64,000 nt of DNA from Betaproteobacteria bacterium SCN1 (GCA_008923315.1 WBSF01000001.1:248001-312000); one strand, 5' to 3'; counted from the stretch's first letter, positions 17,465 to 27,300 are shown. Notes: a model not told the origin generated them from the sequence alone. Numbers and translations are program-made.

Positions 17465-19102
17465 ATGCATTCGATCGAAGTGGTGCTGGCGATGCTGCTG
17501 GCGGTGGTGGCCAGCGGCTATCTGGTGAGGGCGATTCCGCTGTCCATTCCGCTGCCGCTGGTGCAGATTGCGCTGGGCGCCGCCGTATCCGCCCTGTCGA
17601 CCCACAGCGTCGTACTCGATCCGCAGATATTCTTCCTGCTTTTCCTGCCGCCACTGCTGTTCCTCGACGGCTGGCGCATTCCCAAATCGGGCCTGTTCCG
17701 CGACAAGGCCGTCATTCTCGGGCTTGCCTTCGGTCTCGTGGTGTTCACGGTCGTCGGCGCCGGCTTTCTGATCCACTGGATGATCCCGGCCATGCCGCTG
17801 GCGGTGGCGTTCGCGCTGGCCGCGATCGTTTCGCCGACAGACCCGGTCGCCGTCTCCTCGATTGCCGCGCGGGTGCCCGTTCCCCGTCGCATGATGCACA
17901 TCCTCGAAGGCGAATCGCTGCTCAACGACGCTTCGGGCCTGGTGTGCTTCCGTTTCGCGGTGGCGGCGGCCGTGACCGGCAGCTTTTCCCTCGGTGCGGC
18001 TTCGCTCACCCTGGTCTGGGTGACGCTCGCCGGCCTGGGCGTCGGCGTGGGCGTGACGCTGGGCACCAGTTACATGCAGAGTGGCCTGTCCCGGCTGTTC
18101 GGCGAGGAAAGCGGCTCGCCCATTCTGATCAATCTGCTGACGCCTTTTGCCGCCTATCTGATCGCCGAACATCTGGCCGCCTCGGGCATCCTCGCGGCGG
18201 TGGCCGCCGGCGTGACCATGAGCTACGTCGAACTCACCGGCCGCGCTCTGGCCACCACCCGGGTCCAGCGTGCGGCCGTGTGGGAAACGGTGCAGTTCTC
18301 GCTCAACGGCATCATGTTCGTGCTGCTCGGCGAGCAGTTGCCGGGCATCCTTCGCCGGGCCGCCACCACCGTGGAGGAAACCGGCCATCTGTCGTCCTGG
18401 TGGCTGCTCGGCTATGTGCTGGTGATCGGCGCCATACTGATTCTGCTGCGCTTCGGCTGGGTCTGGACCGCGTGGCGTTTCGACGCGGCGCTTGCCCGCC
18501 GGCGCGGAGAACCGGCCCGGCAACCCGGCTGGCGGATCATCGCCGCGATGTCGGTGGCCGGCGTGCGCGGCGCCGTCACGCTGGCCGGCGTGCTCACCTT
18601 GCCCCTGCTGCTGCCGGACGGCACCGTCTTTCCCGCACGCGACCTGGTCGTCTTCCTTGCCGCGGCGGTCATTCTGCTGTCGTTGCTGCTCGCCAGCGTG
18701 GCGCTTCCCCGGTTGCTCCGGGGCCTGACGCTGCCCGACGAGCCGGCTGACCGGCGCGCCGAGGACCGGGCCCGGCATGCCGCTGCCGTGGCGGCGGTCG
18801 AAGCGGTCGAGGCGGCGCGCCATGCCCTGTCTGCCGAGCGGGCGGCCGATGCCGATCTCTACACCAATGCCGCGGTGCGGGTGATGGCCGACTACAGGCC
18901 GCGCGTCGAGGACATCACGCCCGGCAGCGTGGCCGCCGAGACCTTGCGCCGGGCCGACCGCGCGGAAATGGCGCTGCGCCTGACCGCGTTGCAGGCCGAG
19001 CGCGAGGCGGTATTCAGGCTGGCGCGCACAGGCGAAATTTCGGACGAAATCTCGCGCAAGCTGGTGCGGCAGATCGATCTGATGGAGGCGCGATATCGCT
19101 GA
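17465..19102 (+). CDS. Na+/H+ antiporter, CPA1 (NhaP-type)
   Basis: A 545-residue membrane protein with about 12 helices and the CPA1 ion-site motifs SPTDPVAVSS and EGESLLNDASGLV. A cytoplasmic tail of about 130 residues rich in Ala, Glu and Arg follows. It would exchange Na+ or K+ for H+ across the inner membrane. The ATG at 17465 (MHSIEVVLAMLL) is chosen because it begins the first helix; upstream in-frame starts from 17384 would add an Arg-rich leader without support. It converges with the GGDEF/EAL gene after a 31-base gap. Confidence 0.85.
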   Translation: MHSIEVVLAMLLAVVASGYLVRAIPLSIPLPLVQIALGAAVSALSTHSVVLDPQIFFLLFLPPLLFLDGWRIPKSGLFRDKAVILGLAFGLVVFTVVGAGFLIHWMIPAMPLAVAFALAAIVSPTDPVAVSSIAARVPVPRRMMHILEGESLLNDASGLVCFRFAVAAAVTGSFSLGAASLTLVWVTLAGLGVGVGVTLGTSYMQSGLSRLFGEESGSPILINLLTPFAAYLIAEHLAASGILAAVAAGVTMSYVELTGRALATTRVQRAAVWETVQFSLNGIMFVLLGEQLPGILRRAATTVEETGHLSSWWLLGYVLVIGAILILLRFGWVWTAWRFDAALARRRGEPARQPGWRIIAAMSVAGVRGAVTLAGVLTLPLLLPDGTVFPARDLVVFLAAAVILLSLLLASVALPRLLRGLTLPDEPADRRAEDRARHAAAVAAVEAVEAARHALSAERAADADLYTNAAVRVMADYRPRVEDITPGSVAAETLRRADRAEMALRLTALQAEREAVFRLARTGEISDEISRKLVRQIDLMEARYR

Positions 19103-19133
19103 CGCCGCCGCGCCGCCGGGGCGATGCGTTCGG

Positions 19134-21533
19134 TCAGTCCGGATCGGCAGCGCCGGTCCGGGCACTGGCGGTCCAGGCCTCGATCGGCACGGGGCGTCCG
19201 AACAGATAGCCCTGGAAGGCGGTGCAGCCGTGCTGGAGCAGGAAATCCCGCTGTGCCGGCGTTTCCACCCCCTCGGCGATCGTCAGCAGGCCGAGCGACT
19301 GGCTCATCGCCAGGATCGCACGCACGATCGCCGCGCTGTTCGGGTCGCCGGGGATGTCGCGTACGAACGACTGGTCGATCTTGATCATGTCCAGCGGGAG
19401 CTGCCGCAGATAGGACAGTGAGGAATAGCCGGTGCCGAAATCGTCGAGCGAGAAGCCGATGCCCATCCGGTCGAGTTCCTGCATGCGGGCGATGACCGAT
19501 TCGATGTTGCCGAGCACGACGTTTTCGGTCAGTTCGAGTTTCAGGCGGCTGGGGTCCGCGCCGCTGGCGACCAGGCTGTGGCGGACCTGCTCGACGAAAT
19601 CCGGCTGGTGGAACTGCCGGGCGCTGACGTTGACCGCCAGCTGAAGATCGCGCGTGTGCGGATCGTCGGCCCAGGCCCTGAGCTGGTCGCACGCGGTGTC
19701 CAGCACCCATTGCCCGATGCCGACGATCAGGCCGGATTCTTCCGCCAGCGGAATGAACTGCGCGGGGGAGACGACGGCCTGTCCCGCGGGCTGCCAGCGC
19801 AGCAGCGCCTCTGCGCCGATCAGGCGGCCCGCGCGGTCGATCTGGGGCTGGTAATGGAGCTGGAACTCGTTCTTGTCGAGGCCGCGCCGCAACGCGGTCT
19901 CCAGAGAGGTGCGCGAATCGATCGCGGCCTGCATCGCCGGGCTGAAGAAGCGGACCAGATTACGCCCCGCATCCTTGGCCTGGTAGAGCGCGACGTCGGC
20001 CTGCTTGAGCAGGATCTCCGGCGAGTCGTCGTGGCTGCAGAACAGCGTCAGCCCGATGCTGGCGGTGCAGTAGTACTCCGTTTCGCTGCCGCCGAGTATG
20101 TAGGGCTGGCCGAGCGTGAGCCGCACCTTCTCGGCGATGTGCTCGGCCTCGGCGGCGGCGCGGTCCTCGACCTGTCCCAGGTCTTCGAGCATGACCACGT
20201 ATTCGTCGCCGCCCAGGCGGGAGACGGTATCCGCCCGCCGCAGACAGGCCGTGATCCGGAAGGCCACCTCGACGAGCAGACGGTCGCCGATGTCGTGCCC
20301 CTGCGTGTCGTTGATGCGCTTGAAATGATCCACGTCGAGAATCATCAGCGCACCGTAGGTCCGGCTGCGCCGGCCCGTCACGAGCGCGTGGCCGAGGCGG
20401 TCCATCAGCAGGCGGCGGTTCGGCAGGTGGGTCAACGGGTCGTAGTAGGCGAGATGGAGTATCTCTTCCTCCGAACGCCGGTGTTCGCTGGTGTCCTCGA
20501 CGATGGCGATGCCGCCCTCGATTTCGCCGCGGGCGTTGCGCAGCGGTGCGCAGGTCAGCGAAACCCAGAGGCGGTGGCCGCTCAGCGTGGAAACGTATTC
20601 GCCCGCGTAATATCCTTCTTCGCCGGCCAGTGCCGCGCGTAGCGCCGGCACCACCCGCTGGTCGTTGAGCGATTTGGTGTCCAGCCCGGTCAGTTGCGCC
20701 CGGGGCGCCTGCAGAATCTGGGCGAGCCGGTCGTTGCAATAGGTGATGACGAGATCGGGGTTGTACTGCAGGATGCCCGTGGGGGAATGCTGGAGAATCA
20801 GGCTGTAGCGTTCCTCGCTCGCGTGCAAGGTGGCTTCCGCCTGCTTGCGCTCGGCCAGCGCCGCTTCGGCTTCGTCGCGCGCCTGCGACAGGCTGTTCGC
20901 CAGGTGGCCCTGTTCCAGTCCCAGCCGCAGCGCGATGTCGAGCATCTCGTGCAGATAGCGCGCGCTGGCGAGCACGGCGCCCACGAATACCAGCGCCATC
21001 AGGCCGAAAGCCCAGTCGAGCGCGGTGTCCGCCTGGAGCAGGATGGACAGCGACATGGCGGCGAGAATCGGCAGCGTGAACGCATGGAACGCGGCCGGCA
21101 CCGGGGCCAGGATCGGGACCGCACCGGCCACCATACCCGCCATGACCAGTCCGGTGAACAGGCGGGCGCCCACCGGGGCATCCCATATGAACAGCGGGCC
21201 GGCCGCGCTCCAGGCCACCGCGGCCAGCGCCGTCGCCACGATGTAGTGCCGCTGCCAGCGCAGGGAGGCGCCGGCGTCGGGCTGCGCCTTCTGAAACCGT
21301 CGGGCCATCAGATAGCGTCCGCCGGCGATGGCGATCATGCATGCCAGCCAGATGCCGGTGGCGTGCGGCGCCGCATGAAGGGTCAGGTTGACGTAGCCGA
21401 GCAGGGCCGCATTGATGACCGTGACGAGTTGCGCGATGCCTGCGTTGCGGTAGAGCAGGGCCGTCTTGCGGCGTTGCGTTTCGGATTCGATGTCGGAAAC
21501 GAGATCGGGTGCGGCGTGTGCGGAAGCAGCCAT
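19134..21533 (-). CDS. Membrane GGDEF/EAL protein with PAS domain
   Basis: About 799 residues. The N-terminal 210 residues form several membrane helices; a PAS domain (SEERYSLILQHSPTGILQYN) and short PAC region follow, then GGDEF and EAL domains. The GGDEF motif reads GGDEY, a conservative change that may still permit diguanylate cyclase activity; the EAL motif reads EALLRW with the downstream DDFGTGYSSL loop intact, so phosphodiesterase activity is likely. The start at 21533 (MAASAHAAPDL) is uncertain because the frame stays open to 21815 and no strong ribosome site is visible. Confidence 0.87.
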   Translation of the reverse strand: MAASAHAAPDLVSDIESETQRRKTALLYRNAGIAQLVTVINAALLGYVNLTLHAAPHATGIWLACMIAIAGGRYLMARRFQKAQPDAGASLRWQRHYIVATALAAVAWSAAGPLFIWDAPVGARLFTGLVMAGMVAGAVPILAPVPAAFHAFTLPILAAMSLSILLQADTALDWAFGLMALVFVGAVLASARYLHEMLDIALRLGLEQGHLANSLSQARDEAEAALAERKQAEATLHASEERYSLILQHSPTGILQYNPDLVITYCNDRLAQILQAPRAQLTGLDTKSLNDQRVVPALRAALAGEEGYYAGEYVSTLSGHRLWVSLTCAPLRNARGEIEGGIAIVEDTSEHRRSEEEILHLAYYDPLTHLPNRRLLMDRLGHALVTGRRSRTYGALMILDVDHFKRINDTQGHDIGDRLLVEVAFRITACLRRADTVSRLGGDEYVVMLEDLGQVEDRAAAEAEHIAEKVRLTLGQPYILGGSETEYYCTASIGLTLFCSHDDSPEILLKQADVALYQAKDAGRNLVRFFSPAMQAAIDSRTSLETALRRGLDKNEFQLHYQPQIDRAGRLIGAEALLRWQPAGQAVVSPAQFIPLAEESGLIVGIGQWVLDTACDQLRAWADDPHTRDLQLAVNVSARQFHQPDFVEQVRHSLVASGADPSRLKLELTENVVLGNIESVIARMQELDRMGIGFSLDDFGTGYSSLSYLRQLPLDMIKIDQSFVRDIPGDPNSAAIVRAILAMSQSLGLLTIAEGVETPAQRDFLLQHGCTAFQGYLFGRPVPIEAWTASARTGAADPD

Positions 21534-21983
21534 GCCGGCGATTGTAGTGGAAAGCTTTCGGGAGGTGCGTTGCCGGCACGTGAGGAAACGGGCCCGCTGC
21601 GTCATGATTGCGCTATTGGCCTGCGTCCATCGATTATCCTGTGCGGGTCGATACAGGAGGTCCCCTGCGCATGAATGCTCCCCGTTTTTTTCGTTATGTT
21701 GTGTGGTCGACATGCATGTGATCGACTCCGCCACCCTGCGCCTGCGGGTTGTCTGGAAGGCATCGATCGATACGAGCACATGGCGCGGACACGATTGGGT
21801 GAATCGGAATTTCACGCAAACGCCCTACGACGAAGACTATGCGGAAGCATTGCTCAACGCGCGGGCTGGGCGCATGAGGCAGGACGGCGCCATCTGAGCC
21901 ATCCGGCGCGCATGCCCGCGGCGTGTCCGGCCCGATGCGCCGGATGTCCGTTTCATCTTCATCAACGCAAACCGAGGAAAAAC
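21534..21983. other. Intergenic interval of 450 bases with no confident gene
   Basis: This holds the upstream region of the GGDEF/EAL gene on one strand and of the PH-domain gene on the other. A strong ribosome site, AGGAGG at 21655-21660, precedes a 16-codon open frame (21671-21721) that ends within a second frame starting at 21712. Neither resembles a known family. No terminator or repeat was recognised. Confidence 0.5.
21712..21897 (+). CDS. Doubtful small hypothetical ORF
   Basis: Sixty-one codons from ATG 21712, ending in an acidic stretch (YDEDYAEALLNAR). There is no ribosome site of its own, but the start overlaps the end of a 16-codon frame that follows AGGAGG, so coupled translation is conceivable. 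No recognisable domain, signal or membrane segment. It could equally be noise in a GC-rich genome. Confidence 0.22.
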   Translation: MHVIDSATLRLRVVWKASIDTSTWRGHDWVNRNFTQTPYDEDYAEALLNARAGRMRQDGAI

Positions 21984-22406
21984 ATGGCAAGTTACGTCGA
22001 TCAGGTGCTCATCCGGGACGAACGCGTGGTGCATGTGGGCCACATCAGCCTGTGGTCCCTGAGTTCGCTCATTGCTGCAGGCGTGCTGCTGCTGCCTGTC
22101 TTTGGTCTGGGGCTGATCTTTCTGGCCATGGCGTACATCAAGTACAAGACCACCGAGCTCGCCATCACGAACAAGCGGGTGATCGCCAAGTTCGGCTTTG
22201 TCAGCCGGCGCACGGTCGAGATCAACCTCAACAAGGTCGAGAGCATCCAGGTCGACCAGGGGCTGCTCGGCCGCATCTTCGATTTCGGCACGCTCGTCAT
22301 ATCCGGTGCGGGCGAACCGCAGGCCCCGATCCCCGGGATATCCGAACCGATCCGGTTCCGCAAGGCCTTCGTGGAAGCGCAGGAGGCCGCGTTCGGCCGC
22401 GTCTGA
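21984..22406 (+). CDS. PH (bPH2) domain membrane-associated protein
   Basis: A 140-residue protein with two hydrophobic segments (residues about 22-55) followed by a bacterial PH-like domain: YKTTELAITNKRVIAKFGF and RTVEINLNKVESIQVDQGLLGRIFDFG are the conserved family strands. Related proteins sit at the inner membrane; most have no assigned function. ATG 21984 has GAGGAAA upstream. It converges with the large transglutaminase/DUF2126 gene after 27 bases. Confidence 0.85.
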   Translation: MASYVDQVLIRDERVVHVGHISLWSLSSLIAAGVLLLPVFGLGLIFLAMAYIKYKTTELAITNKRVIAKFGFVSRRTVEINLNKVESIQVDQGLLGRIFDFGTLVISGAGEPQAPIPGISEPIRFRKAFVEAQEAAFGRV

Positions 22407-22433
22407 CCCGCCGCCCGGCAGGCGCGGGCCCGT

Positions 22434-25400
22434 TCAGCGCCGCCGCAAGTCCAGCGTATGCGGAAACTCGCCCGGAATCTCCTCGGCCGGCGGCGCCATC
22501 GGCCCGGGCGGCGTGCCGCCGGGGAAGAAGCGCGCGAGCGGGGCGATCCACGGCGGCGGCGTGAAGCTGCCGGCGGTGTGCCCCCACTCCTGGAAGCGGA
22601 TGTGGCGGCGCGATTCGGCTTCCATCGCGTTGACCGGGAAGCGCTCGTAGGCGCGTCCGCCGGGGTGGACGACGCGGTAGGTGCAGCCGCCGAGGGCGCG
22701 GCCGTTCCAGGTGTCGATCAGGTCGAAAACGAGCGGGGAATGGATGCCGATGGTGGGGTGCAGCGCCGAGGGCGGCTGCCAGGCGCGGTAGCGCACGCCG
22801 GCGACGTATTCGCCGTGCACGCCGGTCGGGACCAGGGGGACGCGGCGGCCGTTGCAGGCGAGCACGTAGCGGCTGTCGGCGAGGCCGTTCACCTTCACCT
22901 GCAGGCGTTCGACCGAGGAATCGACGTAACGCGCGGTGCCGAGGCTGGTCGATTCCTCGCCCAGCACATGCCAGGGTTCGATCGCGGTCCGGAGTTCGAT
23001 CTGGATGTTTTCCAGCTGCAGCGTGCCGTACCGGGGAAAGCGGAATTCGAGGAAGGGCGTGTACCACTCCAGCTGGAAAGGGAAGCCGGCATCGTTCAGG
23101 TCCGCGATCACGTCTTTCAGGTCCGCCCACAGGTGGTGCGGCAGCATCCATTTGTCCTGCAGCTGCGTACCCCAGCGTACCAGCGGCTTGCGGTAGGGCT
23201 TGTCCCAGAAGCGCGCGACCAGCGCGCGCAGCAGCAGCATCTGCGCGAGGCTCATGCGCGCATGCGGCGGCATCTCGAAGGCGCGGAATTCGAGCAGGCC
23301 CAGGCGGCCGGACGACGAGTCGGGCGAATACAGCTTGTCGATGCAGAACTCCGAACGGTGCGTATTGCCCGTCAGGTCGGTGAGCAGGTTGCGCAGCAGG
23401 CGGTCCACCAGCCAGGGTTGCGGGGTCTCGCCGGCGGGCATCTGCTGGAAGGCGATCTCGAGTTCGTACAGGCGCTCGATGCGGCCTTCGTCGACGCGCG
23501 GCGCCTGGCTGGTGGGGCCGATGAAGAGGCCGGAGAACAGATACGACAGCGCAGGGTGGTGCTGCCAGTAGGTGACGAGGCTGGCCAGCAGATCGGGCCG
23601 GCGCAGGAAGGGGCTGTCGGCCGGCGTCGCGCCGCCCAGCGTCACGTGGTTGCCGCCGCCGGTGCCGGCGTGGCGGCCGTCGAGCATGAATTTTTCGGCG
23701 GCCAGCCTTGATAGACGCGCCTCTTCGTAGACCAGCGTGGTGATGTCGACGAGCTGAGACCAGGATTGCGCAGGATGGATGTTGACCTCGATCACGCCGG
23801 GGTCGGGGGTGACCTGGAGCTTTTCGATGCGGCTGTCCGATGGCGGAGGATAGCCTTCGATGGCGACCGGAAGCGCGAGCTTCGCGGCCGTGGCTTCCAC
23901 CGCCGCGATCAGTTCGAGATAGCGCTCCAGCGTGGCTAGCGGCGGCATGAAGACATACAGGCAGCCCCGGCGGGCCTCGACGGTCAGCGCGGTGTGCGGG
24001 ACCTCGACCGTCTGCGCGCCGGCCACGTGCTGCGGCTGCACATGTGCGGACGGATGCGGCGGCTCGACCACGGAATAGCGCGCGGCGACCTCGCCGTGGT
24101 AATCCGCCAGCGGCGGCTGCACGGCGAACGGGTCGACCTCGACCCAGGGTTCGCGCTCGTCTTCCGCCACCCAGGGCAGGCTCTTGAGCGGCAGGCGCAG
24201 GCCCATGGGCGAATCGCCGGGCAGCAGGGTGAGGCGGTCGCGGCGCGTGATCCAGGGGGCGCTCATCCAGTCGTGCGTGGTCACGCTCCAGGCCAGCGGG
24301 ATCACGTAGCCCACCGGCGTGTTGAGCCCGTGCGAGAGCTTGCGGGCGAGGTCGCCGCGCAGTCCTGCGTCGTCCAGACCGGCCGAGGCCGGATCGATAT
24401 TGGGCGGCAGCTCCGCTTCCTGCAGCAGCGTGGCCAGCGCATCCTCGTAAGCCGGTTGCGCGTGGCGCGGCGCCAGGCCCAGATGCCGCGCCAGCGTTTC
24501 GGCAAAGCGCTGCGCGTCGAGATGGCTGTGGCCACAGCATGCGTGGGCTTCGGCGAGCAGGGCAGGGTCCTGCCAGACCGGTACGCCGTCCTTGCGCCAG
24601 TAGAGACCCAGCGCCCAGCGCGGCAGCGGCTCGCCCGGATACCACTTGCCCTGGCCGGTGTGCAGCAGGGCGCCGGGAGCCAGGCGCCGTTTCAGGCGGC
24701 GTACCAGCACCTCGGCGCGTTCCCGTTTGTGCGCGCCCAGCGCGGCCGTGTTCCATTCCGGTGCATCCATGTCGTCTATGGACACGAAAGTGGGCTCTCC
24801 GCCGTGGGTCAGACGCACATCCCGGTGCGCGAGCTTTTCGTCCACGAACTGGCCCAGTGCCTCGATGGCCGACCACTGTTCGTCGGAGTAGGGCAGGGTG
24901 ACGCGCGGGTCTTCGCGAAAGCGCGTGACCGTGTTGGAGAATTCGAAGCTGACCTCGCAGGGGTCGGTAAAGCCTTCGATGGGGGCGGCCGACGAAGGCT
25001 GCGGCGTCGCGGCGAGCGGGATATGGCCTTCGCTGGCGAACAGCCCCGACGTCGGGTCCAGACCGATCCAGCCCGCGCCCGGCACGTAGACCTCGGCCCA
25101 GGCGTGCAGGTCGGTGAAGTCGGTTTCGGGGCCGGAAGGGCCGTCGAGCGACTTTTCGTCCGGGGCGAGCTGCACCAGATAGCCCGACACGAAGCGCGCC
25201 GCCAGCCCCAGGTGGCGCAGCGCCTGCACCAGCAGCCAGCCGGTGTCGCGGCAGGAGCCGAGCGCCTTGTCCAGCGTCTCGTCCGGCGTCTGCACGCCGG
25301 GTTCCATGCGCACCGTGTAGGCGATTTCGTGTTGCAGGCGCTGGTTCAGCATCACCAGAAAATCGATGGTGCGGATCTTTTCGCGCGGCACGGTCGCAAG

Positions 25401-25790
25401 CCAGGCCCCGAGGCGGGGGCCAAGCGGTTCGGTTTCGAGATAGGGGCCGAGCTCTTTTTTCTGCGCGGTTTCGTAGTCGAAGGGCCAGAACTCGCACCGG
25501 TCCTCCATGAAGAAATCGAAGGGATTGATCACCGTGAGATCGGCGACGACTTCCACGTCCACCAGCAGCTCGCGCGTGGCCTCGGGGAAGACCAGGCGCG
25601 CGAGATAATTGCCGAAAGGGTCCTGCTGCCAGTTGATGAAGTGCTTCTCGGGCCGGACCTTGAGGGAATACGAGACGATGGGCGTGCGCGAATGCGGCGC
25701 CGGCCTCAGCCGCACGATGTGCGGGCTCAGCGTGACGCGGCGGTCGAAGGTGTAGTGTGTGGTGTGGCGGAGGGCGACGTGGATGCTCAT
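22434..25790 (-). CDS. Transglutaminase-like / DUF2126 (circularly permuted ATP-grasp-like) fusion protein
   Basis: An 1118-residue protein. Residues 1-100 are the bacterial transglutaminase-like N domain; residues about 140-250 the transglutaminase core with the Cys-His-Asp triad at C180 (GSCRDTG), H229 (DLHAWAE) and D245 (GLDPTSG). The remaining 850 residues are DUF2126, a predicted amidoligase. Related fusions occur in genomes with alpha-E, CP-ATP-grasp and Anbu genes, here at 12-15 kb and 38 kb. ATG 25790 (MSIHVALRHTTHYTF) is the family start; the frame is open further but unsupported. Confidence 0.87.
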   Translation of the reverse strand: MSIHVALRHTTHYTFDRRVTLSPHIVRLRPAPHSRTPIVSYSLKVRPEKHFINWQQDPFGNYLARLVFPEATRELLVDVEVVADLTVINPFDFFMEDRCEFWPFDYETAQKKELGPYLETEPLGPRLGAWLATVPREKIRTIDFLVMLNQRLQHEIAYTVRMEPGVQTPDETLDKALGSCRDTGWLLVQALRHLGLAARFVSGYLVQLAPDEKSLDGPSGPETDFTDLHAWAEVYVPGAGWIGLDPTSGLFASEGHIPLAATPQPSSAAPIEGFTDPCEVSFEFSNTVTRFREDPRVTLPYSDEQWSAIEALGQFVDEKLAHRDVRLTHGGEPTFVSIDDMDAPEWNTAALGAHKRERAEVLVRRLKRRLAPGALLHTGQGKWYPGEPLPRWALGLYWRKDGVPVWQDPALLAEAHACCGHSHLDAQRFAETLARHLGLAPRHAQPAYEDALATLLQEAELPPNIDPASAGLDDAGLRGDLARKLSHGLNTPVGYVIPLAWSVTTHDWMSAPWITRRDRLTLLPGDSPMGLRLPLKSLPWVAEDEREPWVEVDPFAVQPPLADYHGEVAARYSVVEPPHPSAHVQPQHVAGAQTVEVPHTALTVEARRGCLYVFMPPLATLERYLELIAAVEATAAKLALPVAIEGYPPPSDSRIEKLQVTPDPGVIEVNIHPAQSWSQLVDITTLVYEEARLSRLAAEKFMLDGRHAGTGGGNHVTLGGATPADSPFLRRPDLLASLVTYWQHHPALSYLFSGLFIGPTSQAPRVDEGRIERLYELEIAFQQMPAGETPQPWLVDRLLRNLLTDLTGNTHRSEFCIDKLYSPDSSSGRLGLLEFRAFEMPPHARMSLAQMLLLRALVARFWDKPYRKPLVRWGTQLQDKWMLPHHLWADLKDVIADLNDAGFPFQLEWYTPFLEFRFPRYGTLQLENIQIELRTAIEPWHVLGEESTSLGTARYVDSSVERLQVKVNGLADSRYVLACNGRRVPLVPTGVHGEYVAGVRYRAWQPPSALHPTIGIHSPLVFDLIDTWNGRALGGCTYRVVHPGGRAYERFPVNAMEAESRRHIRFQEWGHTAGSFTPPPWIAPLARFFPGGTPPGPMAPPAEEIPGEFPHTLDLRRR

Positions 25791-25938
25791 GGCGGGACAG
25801 TGTGGGGCCTGTTCGTTACAAGCAAGGGCCGCGCCAGGAATTTTTTGCCGGGCGTGTCGATTTCGCCCGCGCCCGCGCGTCGAATGGATGGGCCGGGCTA
25901 CCGGACGGCTCCCGATCAGGATCATCAAGGAGAAACCC

Positions 25939-26355
25939 ATGCGCTACATGATCATCGTCAAGGCGACCGCGGAAACCGAAGCCGAAACCGTCCCGGTTGC
26001 GGTCGATCCGGTCCTGCTGGCCGACATGACCGACTACCACGAGCAGTTGATGAAAGCCGGTGTGCTGCTCGACGGCTCGGGCCTGCAGCCGAGTGCGCAG
26101 GGCTGGCGCATCCGCTACGACGGCGACGCCCGCAGCGTGATCGACGGGCCTTTCGCCGAAACGAAGGAGCTGATCGCCGGCTATACCCTCATCCAGGTGA
26201 AATCGCGTGCCGAGGCGATGGAGTGGGCGCGGCGTTTCCCTAATCCGGCCGGACGCGGCCGGCCGGCGGAAATCGAGGTGCGGCTGCTGTACGAGCTGGA
26301 CGATTTCGGGCCGTCGCCGGAAGTCGGGCGGCTGAAACGGACCGCGCTCGGCTGA
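25939..26355 (+). CDS. YCII-related (DGPF domain) protein
   Basis: A 138-residue protein opening MRYMIIVKA and carrying the DGPFAETKELIAGY core that defines DGPF/YCII proteins. These small alpha-beta proteins are often encoded beside ECF42 sigma factors; their chemistry is unclear. ATG 25939 follows AAGGAG at 25927-25932. It is the first of three DGPF proteins in the island from 25.9 to 33 kb and the longest, with an extra C-terminal 20 residues. Confidence 0.85.
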   Translation: MRYMIIVKATAETEAETVPVAVDPVLLADMTDYHEQLMKAGVLLDGSGLQPSAQGWRIRYDGDARSVIDGPFAETKELIAGYTLIQVKSRAEAMEWARRFPNPAGRGRPAEIEVRLLYELDDFGPSPEVGRLKRTALG

Positions 26356-26413
26356 GCGTCCTGCGCGGCCGCAGCGGCCTGTGCTTTTCCATTCACACAT
26401 CGAGGAAACCGTC

Positions 26414-26887
26414 ATGAACCCATCCGTCAAACCCATTCCCGAAGGCATGCACAGCCTGACGCCCCATCTCGTCTGCCGCGACGCCGCCGCCGCGATGGAT
26501 TTCTATGGTCGCGCGTTCGGCGCACGCGACTGCGGCAGGCTGGCCGGCCCGGACGGCAAGCTCATGCATGGCATGATGTTCGTCGGCGATTCGGCGCTGA
26601 TGCTGGTCGACGAGAATCCGCAGTGGGGCATGCACAGCCCGCTCGGTCTCAATGGTACGCCGGTGATCGTCCATCTGTACGTCGAAGATGTCGATGCGAC
26701 GATGGCGCGTGCGGTCGGAGCGGGTGCGACGCAGCTCATGCCGGCGACCGACATGTTCTGGGGCGACCGTTACGGCCAGGTGCGCGATCCGTTCGGCCAT
26801 GTCTGGTCGGTGGCGACGCATATCCGCGACATGCGCCCGGAGGAGATCGCCGCGGCGGCGAAGGATGCGCGCTGCGGCGGTGCCTGA
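26414..26887 (+). CDS. VOC-family protein, PhnB/glyoxalase-like
   Basis: A 157-residue protein with the vicinal-oxygen-chelate fold: TPHLVCRDAAAAMDFYGRAFGA at the N-terminus and DVDATMARAVGAGA followed by WGDRYGQVRDPFGHVW. The latter is the usual end of bleomycin-resistance/PhnB-like proteins. Possible roles are glyoxalase or binding of a toxic small molecule; no substrate can be named. ATG 26414 is preceded by GAGGAAA. It is probably co-transcribed with the DGPF genes on each side. Confidence 0.83.
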   Translation: MNPSVKPIPEGMHSLTPHLVCRDAAAAMDFYGRAFGARDCGRLAGPDGKLMHGMMFVGDSALMLVDENPQWGMHSPLGLNGTPVIVHLYVEDVDATMARAVGAGATQLMPATDMFWGDRYGQVRDPFGHVWSVATHIRDMRPEEIAAAAKDARCGGA

Positions 26888-26943
26888 GGCGTGCGCCGCC
26901 CATGTGGTGGAAAGCTTTTTCCGTATCGAAACAGGAGTCCTTC

Positions 26944-27300
26944 ATGCGTTACATGCTGATGATCGTCGAGCCGCGCGGCCAGCGCACCACCCGTAGCGAG
27001 GACGAAGGCCGCGCGCTTTATGCCGAAATGGTCGAATTCGGCCAGGGGCTCGCCGCCCGTGGCCAGCTGCTCGCCAGCGAATCGCTCAGGCCGGACAGCC
27101 ACGGCGTGCGGGTGCAGCGGCGCGGCGACGTGCCCACGCTCGTCGACGGCCCGTTTGCCGAGGCGCGCGAAATGGTCGGCGGTTTCTTCCTGATCGAATG
27201 CGCGGACCGCGAGACCGCGCTGGCCATCGCCCAGGCCTGCCCGGCCGCCCGTTTCGCCACCGTCGAGGTGCGCGAATGCGCGCCGTGCTACGTACAGTGA
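26944..27300 (+). CDS. YCII-related (DGPF domain) protein
   Basis: A 118-residue protein, MRYMLMIVE at the start and LVDGPFAEAREMVGGFFLIE as the family core. ATG 26944 follows CAGGAGT. It resembles the gene at 31745 more than the one at 25939, in length and in the GG(F/Y)(F/Y)LIE strand, suggesting duplication within the island. Function is unknown for the family; the conserved Asp/His chemistry seen in YciI hydrolases is not obvious here. Confidence 0.84.
   Translation: MRYMLMIVEPRGQRTTRSEDEGRALYAEMVEFGQGLAARGQLLASESLRPDSHGVRVQRRGDVPTLVDGPFAEAREMVGGFFLIECADRETALAIAQACPAARFATVEVRECAPCYVQ

Noticed and set aside
16199..19165. Open frame of 988 codons on the minus strand
   Set aside because: It spans two unrelated real genes on the other strand (chemoreceptor and antiporter) and has no recognisable sequence.
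22297..25497. Open frame of 1066 codons overlapping the DUF2126 gene in another frame
   Set aside because: Arg/Pro/Ala-rich noise; the overlapping frame has a complete transglutaminase triad and family sequence.
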